5,654 bases of DNA from Actinomycetota bacterium. Lineage in GTDB: Bacteria > Actinomycetota > Thermoleophilia > Solirubrobacterales > 70-9. The stretch is from NCBI GenBank assembly GCA_005884305.1, contig VAYL01000210.1:2305-7958 (forward strand), in the 5' to 3' direction. The position numbers were made by a program, and so were the translations under genes. How positions within the stretch are numbered: the stretch's first letter is position 1; the number at the start of each line of letters is the position of its first letter. Shown piece after piece: positions 1 through 5,385 of the stretch. The notes under the pieces are model-generated. The model made no database searches and had not been told where the DNA came from. It saw only the letters and a program-made list of their open reading frames with translations.

Positions 1-44
1 GGTACGTGCGGCTGCTCGATGCGGTACACGTAGTCGACGGCCAC
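1..44 (-). CDS. Possible start of a divergent gene cut by the window edge
   Basis: On the minus strand a GTG at 44-42 opens a frame reading VAVDYVYRIEQPHV before the window ends. Thirteen of its fourteen codons end in G or C, the bias of the real genes here, while the plus-strand frames across the same bases are less biased or hit stops. It would be divergent from pgsA. I recognise no family in so few residues and no clear ribosome binding site precedes it. The competing reading is the 3' end of a plus-strand gene overlapping pgsA (frame from position 3, stop at 99-101). The call is tentative. Confidence 0.2.
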   Translation of the reverse strand, partial: MAVDYVYRIEQPHV

Positions 45-70
45 GGGCCTAACCTAACCCCAGAGCGATC

Positions 71-667
71 GTGCTGCCCCTCAACCTGCCCAACCTGCTG
101 ACCCTGGCGCGGATCCTCGCGGTGCCGGTGATCGTCGTGGCGCTCCTCGACGAGACGCCGAACGGCGACGCGCTCGCCGCCGGCGTCTTCGCGCTGGCGG
201 CCATCACGGACGGGCTTGACGGCTACATCGCGCGCCGCCGCCAGGACGTGACGACGTTCGGGAAGCTCATGGATCCGCTGGCCGACAAGCTTCTGATCGT
301 CGCGGCGCTGGTCGCCCTTGTGTCCCTCAACCGCCTGGCCGCCTGGGTCGCGATGGTCATCATCGCCCGCGAGCTCGCCGTCACCGGGCTGCGTGCCGTC
401 GCGGTCGAGCAGGGCGTCGTCATCTCGGCGAGCTGGCTCGGCAAGGTGAAGACGACCCTCCAGGTGGCCGCGGTGTTCGCGCTCATCATTTGGAATCCGT
501 CGCCGTGGCCGGTGGACGCGCTCGTCTACGTGGCGCTCGCGGCGACGGTCATCTCGGGGCTGGATTACTTCTTTGGGCTGCGGAAGCGGCTCGCCGAGGA
601 GCGCGAGCGGGTTCGGCGCGCCGCAGGCGGGGAGGGCAACGAGGGAGGCGCCCAGCGCATCGAGTGA
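71..667 (+). CDS. pgsA: CDP-diacylglycerol--glycerol-3-phosphate 3-phosphatidyltransferase (PgsA)
   Basis: This integral membrane enzyme transfers a phosphatidyl group from CDP-diacylglycerol to glycerol-3-phosphate, giving phosphatidylglycerophosphate, the committed step towards phosphatidylglycerol and cardiolipin. The 198-residue protein has the usual length. It shows the full CDP-alcohol phosphotransferase signature: D47, D50-G51, A54-R55, G64, D68 and D72, the four aspartates that bind metal and substrate. PgsA-type conservation continues with IARELAVTGLR (98-108) and the GKVKTTLQ stretch (124-131), which argues against cardiolipin or phosphatidylinositol synthase. The N-terminus NLPNLLTLARI is typical of PgsA. 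Hydrophobic segments lie at about 9-26, 34-46, 75-99, 130-142 and 147-168, followed by a charged, Arg/Glu-rich tail (169-198). The GTG start is the first possible one after an in-frame stop at 56-58. No convincing Shine-Dalgarno precedes it, so the mRNA may be leaderless or weakly initiated. It converges on the mptA gene with a 39-bp gap. Confidence 0.93.
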   Translation: MLPLNLPNLLTLARILAVPVIVVALLDETPNGDALAAGVFALAAITDGLDGYIARRRQDVTTFGKLMDPLADKLLIVAALVALVSLNRLAAWVAMVIIARELAVTGLRAVAVEQGVVISASWLGKVKTTLQVAAVFALIIWNPSPWPVDALVYVALAATVISGLDYFFGLRKRLAEERERVRRAAGGEGNEGGAQRIE

Positions 668-706
668 GTGATTGACCGGGATATGCTGCGCGCCCGCGTC
701 TACCTG

Positions 707-1528
707 CTACATGCTCCCTGCTTCTTCCCCGCAGGGGGCTTCCAGCCACTCCCGCTCCGTCATGTGATGGCGGGAGTGCTCGCCGGTATCGAGCTCGGCG
801 AGGATCTCCGACACCAGGCCGGAGCGCTCGGCGATCACCGAATGGCGGTGGATGGTTTCCAGGTTCTCCTGGCGGGCGAGGATGAAGCCGCCGTCGCGGA
901 GCCTCGGAAAGGCGTCGGTTACCCGGCGGACCATCTCGCGTACGCAGTCCTCGACGAAGCGGGGATGGCGGTGGGCCTTCTCGACGACCTCGGCCTCGTC
1001 GGAGCGCTTCATCAGCTCGTAGATCTCTGAGCTCATCGACTGCTCGACGATGTGCAGCAGATCGCGCGCATCGACCTCGAGCTGGAGGTCCTCTCCAAGC
1101 CCGATGTGAAGGGAGCCGATGCCGCGCTGGTTGTGCGTCGCGACCGGGACCGAGGCGAAGACCCGCTCGATCTCGTCGTCGGTGAAGCCCTCCTCGGTGA
1201 GGCGCTCGCGTGAGCGGCCGGCGACGAGCTCCTGCGCGCACGGGCACGCTGTGATGCCCTGCGCGGCGACGCCGACGAGCATCCGTGTGCCGCGTTCGCT
1301 GGCGACGGCCGAGCCGAACAGCGTGTAGATCTCCTGCGTCGCCATGCCCGAGACCGGCGCGGGCTTGTGCTCCGGATAGCGCGCCTCGATCGTGACCTCG
1401 GCGCGCAGCGCGTCCTGGCGGTCGCGCACGCGCTCCGCGATGTGCGCCGCGAGCGTCTCGGCCTTGAACGCCTCGCCGAGCACGACCTCCTCGATCGCCT
1501 CCTCCACGATCTCGTCGAAGCGCGACAT
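707..1528 (-). CDS. mptA: GTP cyclohydrolase, MptA/FolE2 family: catalytic body, N-terminus in another frame
   Basis: The family opens the GTP ring in pterin synthesis. FolE2 makes dihydroneopterin triphosphate for folate, while archaeal MptA makes dihydroneopterin 2',3'-cyclic phosphate. This 273-residue frame holds the catalytic body. Numbering from its ATG, it has GITACPCAQ (91-99, the Cys motif), ATHNQRGIG (130-138, metal-site His132), SSEIYELMKR (166-175, Glu168 aligned with the family's metal-binding Glu), RFVEDCVREM (190-199) and IHRH (226-229). GITACPCAQ and HNQRG match MptA better than typical bacterial FolE2 (CPCSK, HNQRS), so product type is uncertain. The frame starts at HMSRF, which in intact family members is an internal motif, so about 60 N-terminal residues are missing. 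They are encoded just upstream in a different frame (1529-1713). Only a weak AAGGG precedes this ATG. The protein might still be made by internal initiation, but it more likely represents a disrupted gene or a sequence error. It ends 39 bp from the pgsA stop, convergently. Confidence 0.82.
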   Translation of the reverse strand: MSRFDEIVEEAIEEVVLGEAFKAETLAAHIAERVRDRQDALRAEVTIEARYPEHKPAPVSGMATQEIYTLFGSAVASERGTRMLVGVAAQGITACPCAQELVAGRSRERLTEEGFTDDEIERVFASVPVATHNQRGIGSLHIGLGEDLQLEVDARDLLHIVEQSMSSEIYELMKRSDEAEVVEKAHRHPRFVEDCVREMVRRVTDAFPRLRDGGFILARQENLETIHRHSVIAERSGLVSEILAELDTGEHSRHHMTEREWLEAPCGEEAGSM

Positions 1529-1713
1529 GTGCGCGCCCTTCTGCAGTTGCCAGGCGCGTCGGCGCCGTCCTCGCGGGTGCGGTGGCCGCCCACGCGGATC
1601 ACCTTCTCGATGCCGCGCACGCCCACGCGGGTCAGGCTGACCTCGGTCCGCGGCCTCGATGCCTGGACATCGGCCACTGGATGGGCCAGCCCGGCTGACT
1701 GAGTCATTTCCAT
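1529..1713 (-). pseudogene. mptA: 5' part of mptA, frameshifted against the catalytic body
   Basis: The minus-strand ATG at 1713-1711 has a GAGGAG ribosome binding site 7 bases upstream, so this is a genuine gene start. Translation shows the family N-terminus: DVQASRP at residues 15-21, VSLTRVGVRGIEKVIRVGG at 25-43. After about residue 43 (position 1585) this frame turns into Arg/Ser/Ala-rich sequence with no family resemblance. The family's QKGxHMSRF motif appears instead in another frame, with QKG beginning at 1543. From the ATG at 1713 to the ATG of MSRF is 185 nt, not a multiple of three. The link between VIRVGG and QKG is also several residues shorter than I recall for the family and lacks its usual hydrophobic VDL stretch. 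A small deletion not divisible by three, within about 1544-1584, explains both facts. It could be a true mutation, an assembly artefact or a read error. Confidence 0.7.
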
Positions 1714-1720
1714 CTGGAAG

Positions 1721-1726
1721 CTCCTC
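1721..1726 (-). promoter_or_regulatory. Ribosome binding site of mptA
   Basis: GAGGAG on the minus strand lies 7 bases before the ATG at 1713. It fixes the original start of mptA and shows that the start at 1528 is not the ancestral one. Confidence 0.65.
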
Positions 1727-1867
1727 GGGTTGAAGTGTGGTGGGGTCTGGAAGTGAGCGTCGCGCGGGGCGTCGGTCTTACGACATCCGGGGCGATCGCG
1801 GCGGACACACTGGCCGAATGGCCAAGGTTAGCGGCGGGAACGCCCGCCTCGCCGGCAGCCCGGTCCC

Positions 1868-1873
1868 TATACT
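1868..1873 (+). promoter_or_regulatory. Possible -10 box upstream of the sigma factor gene
   Basis: The 228-bp divergent region between mptA and the sigma gene (1714-1941) contains TATACT, five of six matches to the TATAAT -10 consensus, 68 bases before the GTG start. It is a conspicuous AT-rich hexamer in otherwise GC-rich DNA. I see no good -35 element 16-18 bases upstream. The rest of the region holds a 14-bp dyad, TGGCC-gaat-GGCCA (1811-1824), of unknown meaning. No convincing minus-strand promoter for mptA was found. Confidence 0.35.
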
Positions 1874-1926
1874 TCGCGCGGCCCGGACCCCGACAGTTAG
1901 GAGAGGTGGGGGCGGGATTGTCTGCC

Positions 1927-1933
1927 AAAGGAG
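1927..1933 (+). promoter_or_regulatory. Ribosome binding site of the sigma factor gene
   Basis: AAAGGAG lies 8 bases before the GTG at 1942, a near-ideal Shine-Dalgarno that decides the start. The GGAG overlaps a short possible hairpin, TGTCT (1919-1923) with AGACA (1932-1936). A five-pair stem is weak, so occlusion of the site is speculative. Confidence 0.75.
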
Positions 1934-1941
1934 ACACAATC

Positions 1942-3099
1942 GTGACCGGGCAACCGGGAACGGTCGGCGGGGAGGAGGCCGCGGCGAACGGTGCCGCGGC
2001 AGAGCTCAACGGCGATCTGCCGTTCCAAGACTCAGAGGAGCTGCGCGCGCTCATCTCGCAGGGGCATGAGCGGGGGTACCTGACGTTCGAGCAGATCGCG
2101 GGGACGCTCGAGGAGGTCGAGGTCACCAAGGAGCAGGTGCAGGCCCTGCATACGTACCTGATCGAGCACGGCGTCGACGTCATCGCCGAGGACGGGCTCA
2201 CCGCATACAAGGAGGCGAAGGAGGGCAACCAGCCCGGGCAGTCCAAGAAGCCCGAGCTCGACCTGACGGTGGAGCCCAGCCTCGACTCGCTGCGCCTTTA
2301 CCTGCGCTCCATCGGCCGAGTGGACCTGCTGACCGCCGGCGAGGAAATCGTCCTGGCCAAGCGCATCGAGCGCGGCGACATGGCCGCGAAGCGCCACATG
2401 GTCGAGGCAAACCTGCGGCTGGTGGTCTCGATCGCCAAGGGATACCTCGGCCGTGGGCTCAGCTTCCTCGATCTGATCCAGGAGGGGTCGCTGGGGCTGA
2501 TCCGCGCCGTGGAGAAGTTCGATTACCGCCGCGGGTACAAGTTCTCGACCTACGCGACGTGGTGGATCCGCCAGGCGGTCACGCGGGCGATCGCCGACAA
2601 GGCGCGCACGATCCGGATCCCGGTACACATGGTCGAGAAGCTGAACCGCGTGACTCACGTCGAGCGCCAGCTGGTGCAGCGGATGGGCCGCGAGCCCGAG
2701 GCGGCGGACGTCGCCGAGGAGCTCAAGATCACGGTCCGCGAGGTGCGCGACATCCTGCGCGTCGCTCAGATGCCGATCTCACTCGAGAAGCCGGTCGGCG
2801 ACGAGGACGAATCGGAGCTGGGGGACTTCGTCGCGGACGACCGGACCGAGGAGCCATTCGACACGGCCACGGAGCGCCTGCAGCGCGAGGACATCCAGAA
2901 GGCACTCGACGTGCTGCCCGAGCGCGAGCGCCAGGTGATAGAGCTGCGCTACGGGCTGCGGGGGCACGAGCCGCTCACTCTCGAGGAGGTGGGGCGCGCC
3001 TTCGGAGTCACGCGCGAGCGGATCCGCCAGATCGAGAACAACACGCTGAAGAAGCTGAAGCAACTTCCCGAGGCCCAGCGGCTTCGGGAGTTGGCCTGA
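1942..3099 (+). CDS. rpoD: RNA polymerase sigma-70 factor, RpoD/SigA type
   Basis: This subunit directs RNA polymerase to -35/-10 promoters. The 385-residue protein has the group 1/2 sigma architecture in order. Region 1.1-like sequence lies at about 26-85 ([20 protein letters not shown]), and region 1.2 at 112-145 ([11 protein letters not shown]...[18 protein letters not shown]). Region 2 at about 147-235 has [36 protein letters not shown], the 2.3/2.4 motif [18 protein letters not shown], and [16 protein letters not shown]. Region 3 spans about 236-310. Region 4 at about 318-385 has [15 protein letters not shown] and the helix-turn-helix [23 protein letters not shown] 1942 was chosen for its AAAGGAG; the frame stays open upstream to 1735, but that extension has no sigma resemblance. 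The end reads [11 protein letters not shown] where IEAKALRKLRH is usual, so it may be one of several RpoD paralogues rather than the sole housekeeping factor. It converges on the coiled-coil gene, 4 bp between stops. Confidence 0.93.
   Translation: MTGQPGTVGGEEAAANGAAAELNGDLPFQDSEELRALISQGHERGYLTFEQIAGTLEEVEVTKEQVQALHTYLIEHGVDVIAEDGLTAYKEAKEGNQPGQSKKPELDLTVEPSLDSLRLYLRSIGRVDLLTAGEEIVLAKRIERGDMAAKRHMVEANLRLVVSIAKGYLGRGLSFLDLIQEGSLGLIRAVEKFDYRRGYKFSTYATWWIRQAVTRAIADKARTIRIPVHMVEKLNRVTHVERQLVQRMGREPEAADVAEELKITVREVRDILRVAQMPISLEKPVGDEDESELGDFVADDRTEEPFDTATERLQREDIQKALDVLPERERQVIELRYGLRGHEPLTLEEVGRAFGVTRERIRQIENNTLKKLKQLPEAQRLRELA
3061..3093. terminator. Hairpin at the 3' end of the sigma gene, possible terminator
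   Basis: The last codons of the sigma gene form a strong inverted repeat. CAAC (3061-3064) pairs with GTTG (3090-3093), and TCCCGAGGCC (3066-3075) pairs with GGCTTCGGGA (3080-3089) through one G-T wobble. Base 3065 is bulged and the loop is CAGC. That makes 14 pairs with a single bulge. No T-run follows on either strand, so it is not a classic intrinsic terminator. Its place between two convergent genes only 4 bp apart fits a two-way transcription barrier. Codon constraint or chance in GC-rich sequence is the alternative. Confidence 0.35.
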
Positions 3100-3103
3100 G
3101 CGT

Positions 3104-3448
3104 CTAGGCGGGGCGCCGGCGGCTGAAGCGCGCGGCGAGCCGGCCGAGCGGCGCCGTTTGCTCGCGAACCTGCGAGACCTCGCCGACGACGTCCTCAACC
3201 GCCTGTCGCATCCGCGTGACCTCGACCTCGAGCGTCTCGACCCGTCGGCGAATTGCGTCGAGCTCCTCGACCGCGACGGTCAGCTCGTTCGTTGACGTGG
3301 CGATGGACCGCACGTCGGTGGCGATTTGCCCGACGACGCCCAGCGGCGCGATCGCCGCGCCGATGGGACGGGTGACCGCAGAGGCCGGGCGCGTGACGAG
3401 AGCAGCGCCGGGGCGGAGCGGCGTGAGGACGAGACCGAAGAGCGACAC
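3104..3448 (-). CDS. Small hypothetical coiled-coil protein
   Basis: I do not recognise this 114-residue protein. Residues 1-38 are moderately hydrophobic and Ala/Pro/Val-rich, without a clear transmembrane helix or a standard signal peptide. Residues about 40-97 look like a long amphipathic helix or coiled coil, with regularly spaced V/L/I among E, R, T and Q (for example NELTVAVEELDAIRRRVETL). The C-terminus is basic (RRLP-type, SRRRPA). It begins with GTG 6 bp after the stop of the membrane protein gene on the same strand and has no obvious ribosome binding site. This suggests one operon with translational coupling. A helical accessory or scaffold partner of the membrane protein is a reasonable guess, no more. 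Its stop is 4 bp from the convergent sigma gene stop. Codon bias supports a real gene. Confidence 0.65.
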   Translation of the reverse strand: MSLFGLVLTPLRPGAALVTRPASAVTRPIGAAIAPLGVVGQIATDVRSIATSTNELTVAVEELDAIRRRVETLEVEVTRMRQAVEDVVGEVSQVREQTAPLGRLAARFSRRRPA

Positions 3449-3454
3449 CGGCGG

Positions 3455-5308
3455 TCAGGCTATCGCCGGCTCCGGGCGCTTCCTCGCCCGCTGCCCCTTC
3501 CGGGCCGCCTCGCCGGTGCCGGGGATCGCCCGACCGATGCGCCCGAGACCCCAGGCGAGCAGTGAGAGGAAGGTGAGCGCGAACGCGAGCACCACGAGCG
3601 GGGCCACCGTCTTGAGCCAGGTGGGAACGCCGGGCTTCTGCTCGCGCTGGAGGAGCTTGTGGTCGAAGACGAACGAGCGGGTGAATCGAGGCTTCGCCGC
3701 CACCGGCTTCGCCCACGGAATCTCGGGATCGTTCGGCATGTAGATCGGCATGCCGAGCACCTCGCGGCCGTTCTGCAGGCGGATCGTCGCCTTCCAGTCG
3801 CCGTAGACCGGGATCGGCTCACTGGTCCGATAGACGCCATCGCCGATCTCCTGGAGGCGGTTGACCACGAGGCCGCCGCCCTGCCATGCCGTGGCGTTGA
3901 GCCAGGCGGGGCTGGACGCGGCGTCGGCGGGATCCATCCGGACCCTTGCCGCGACCTCCCGCTGAGGACCCGGCTGAACCGTGTGGAGGCGGACGTGCGC
4001 CTGGACGTTCTGCGGCGTGGTCGTCCACAGGCCGTCGGCGAAGACCGCCAGGATCGCTACGAGGGCCGCCGCCGGAATGGCGCGGGTGAGGCGCACGCTC
4101 GGGAGCTCGCCGCGTAGCGCGCAGGCCATCAGGGCGCCGAGCAGGCCGCCGGCGACGGCGGACACGGTCGCGAGGATGAGCGCCTCGGGGAAGAGGTCGC
4201 CGCTCCAAGGAATCGGCATCGCGATGAGTGACCATCCCCATTCGGCCGCGAAGCCGACGGTGCCGATGAGGAGGCCGGAGACGGCTCCGAATGTGAGCGG
4301 ACGCCGGACGAGGAAGAGGGCGACGAGCTCGACGCAGACGGCCTCGGCGAGGTAGAGGGGCAGATGCGGCAGCGCCTGACCGAGCGCGTCGTGGACCAGG
4401 AGGGCGATCGCACCACGGATGGCGACGAACATGCCGGCCGCCATGAGCGCCCCGCCGCGGCCCACCCACAGGCGTGCGCAGACGAGCGCAACCGAGGCGG
4501 CGATGGCGAGCAGGGCGGGCTCGAGGACGAACCGGAACTGCGGCACGCCGAAGTCGAACTCGCCCTGGAAGGTCGAGAGCCCGATGAGGAGCCCGCCCAT
4601 CAGCGCGGTGCGACGGATGCGCACGGTAAGCGGCGAGTCCGACCGTCTCGCGTCAGCGGGTCGGGCCTTCATGCCCTCGGCAAGCAGAACGGCCTGGCCG
4701 ATCAGGGTCATCCCGGCACCCCCGATCATCATCAGGTGCGTCGGTCCCCAGAGCGTCACGTCCTGGCCGAAGAGGCGGTGCCAGATGTCGTCGAGCGGGA
4801 ACCCGAGCAGGCCGAAGGCACCACAGATGGTGACGAGGACGCCGCCCACTGGTGCGTACCACTCCTCGCGGATGCGCAGCGCCGCGGGACCGGGCCGGTC
4901 TCCCTTCTCAGGCAGGCACACCGCGAAGGCCCCGGCGCTGAAGATCCCGAACAGCCCGATGAGGATCAGGTAGTGGGCTGGGTTTGCGAGCGGCCCTGGA
5001 TCGCGGCCGGCGTCGATGTGGAACGAGATGTCCCAGTACATCCCGGTGAGCGCGATGAGCAGCGAAGCTGCCGAGACGAGCGATGGAAGGGCGGCCCACG
5101 GCGGCAGGCCGACGGCCCGTGCGGCGCGGTTCGCCGCCTGCCCCAAATAGGGGAAGCGGCCGGTCCGGTGGCCGTAGCAGAGGGCGCCGATCGCGGCGAA
5201 GCCGGCCAGACCCATGCCGGTTGCGATGGCGACCTGGTCGAGGGCGGCGCCGCCCGCGGGCTCGTCATGCGCGAGTGGAAGAAGTGGTGCGAGAAGCGCA
5301 GAAAGCAT
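3455..5308 (-). CDS. Polytopic membrane protein with paired Asp/His motifs and a YtkA/FixH-like outer domain
   Basis: The function is unknown to me. From ATG 5308 the product is 617 residues. By eye there are about 12 hydrophobic segments: near 26-45, 73-91, 112-132, 153-171, 190-211, 234-248, 261-280, 286-306, 316-334, 339-361, 374-398 and 409-428. A soluble, beta-rich domain follows (about 430-563), then a last membrane helix (564-588) and a basic tail ending near 617. Two related motifs sit at membrane borders: WDISFHIDAGRD...NPAH (92-112) and DDIWHRLFGQD...GPTH (173-191). Both read D-x-x-[FW]-H-x3-G-x-D-x(n)-P-x-H, which suggests an internal duplication and perhaps metal or heme binding. 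The outer domain has GDGVYRTSEPIPVYGDWKATIRL (about 489-511), similar in style to YtkA/FixH/CopC-like modules. A GTG at 5314 is an alternative start. The frame continues upstream to 5434, but that part overlaps merR and the palindrome and looks non-coding. It is divergent from merR and upstream of the coiled-coil gene. Confidence 0.85.
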   Translation of the reverse strand: MLSALLAPLLPLAHDEPAGGAALDQVAIATGMGLAGFAAIGALCYGHRTGRFPYLGQAANRAARAVGLPPWAALPSLVSAASLLIALTGMYWDISFHIDAGRDPGPLANPAHYLILIGLFGIFSAGAFAVCLPEKGDRPGPAALRIREEWYAPVGGVLVTICGAFGLLGFPLDDIWHRLFGQDVTLWGPTHLMMIGGAGMTLIGQAVLLAEGMKARPADARRSDSPLTVRIRRTALMGGLLIGLSTFQGEFDFGVPQFRFVLEPALLAIAASVALVCARLWVGRGGALMAAGMFVAIRGAIALLVHDALGQALPHLPLYLAEAVCVELVALFLVRRPLTFGAVSGLLIGTVGFAAEWGWSLIAMPIPWSGDLFPEALILATVSAVAGGLLGALMACALRGELPSVRLTRAIPAAALVAILAVFADGLWTTTPQNVQAHVRLHTVQPGPQREVAARVRMDPADAASSPAWLNATAWQGGGLVVNRLQEIGDGVYRTSEPIPVYGDWKATIRLQNGREVLGMPIYMPNDPEIPWAKPVAAKPRFTRSFVFDHKLLQREQKPGVPTWLKTVAPLVVLAFALTFLSLLAWGLGRIGRAIPGTGEAARKGQRARKRPEPAIA

Positions 5309-5321
5309 GTTCACGAGGGCA

Positions 5322-5352
5322 ATTACCCTTGCATGGGCGAATGTAACATCAA
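5322..5352 (-). promoter_or_regulatory. Possible promoter of the membrane protein gene
   Basis: On the minus strand TTGATG (5352-5347, five of six matches to TTGACA) is followed after a 19-base spacer by GGTAAT (5327-5322, four of six to TATAAT). Long 19-20 bp spacers are characteristic of MerR-activated promoters. Transcription would start near 5315, next to the GTG at 5314 and ATG at 5308, so the mRNA may be nearly leaderless, which fits the lack of a Shine-Dalgarno. The -35 lies inside the palindrome rather than the palindrome filling the spacer, unlike textbook MerR sites. Confidence 0.3.
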
Positions 5353-5364
5353 TTGATGGAACAT
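5341..5364. promoter_or_regulatory. 24-bp palindrome, candidate MerR operator
   Basis: ATGTAACATCAA is followed directly by TTGATGGAACAT, whose reverse complement is ATGTTCCATCAA. Ten of twelve half-site positions match, centred between 5352 and 5353, with a perfect 12-bp core CATCAATTGATG. It is AT-rich against a very GC-rich background and lies between the divergent merR and membrane protein genes. This is the position expected for an operator controlling both. Confidence 0.6.
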
Positions 5365-5371
5365 TCGCGCT

Positions 5372-5380
5372 TGTACCATC
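5372..5380 (+). repeat. Third copy of the operator half-site
   Basis: TGTACCATC repeats the palindrome half-sites TGTAACATC (5342-5350, +) and TGTTCCATC (5363-5355, -). All three fit TGTNNCATC. The two plus-strand copies start exactly 30 bp apart, about three helical turns. This copy ends 5 bases before the merR ATG and overlaps a weak -10-like TACCAT (5374-5379). Confidence 0.35.
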
Positions 5381-5385
5381 GCGCC

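Noticed and set aside
716..736. CCCTGC/GCAGGG inverted repeat with a 9-base loop as a terminator between pgsA and mptA
   Set aside because: It has only six pairs, no T-run, and lies within the last codons of mptA, so chance in GC-rich sequence is enough.
549..1247. A 232-codon minus-strand open frame
   Set aside because: It is Arg/Pro/Ala-rich, overlaps both pgsA and mptA, and reads the mptA body in a wrong frame.
1529..1590. Programmed ribosomal frameshifting joining the two parts of mptA
   Set aside because: No slippery heptamer or clear downstream structure was seen, and the linker also appears to lack residues, which favours a deletion.
1811..1824. TGGCC-gaat-GGCCA dyad in the mptA/sigma intergenic region as an operator
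   Set aside because: Five-base arms of G/C-rich sequence are expected by chance here, and no regulator or second copy points to it.
1735..1941. An N-terminal extension of the sigma factor by 69 codons
   Set aside because: The added sequence has no sigma resemblance, would begin close to the divergent mptA start, and GTG 1942 has an AAAGGAG 8 bases upstream.
4364..5356. A 330-codon open frame on the plus strand
   Set aside because: It is antisense to the membrane protein gene, rich in Glu/Arg/Asp/Gly with no recognisable domain, and explained by GC-rich codon bias on the other strand.
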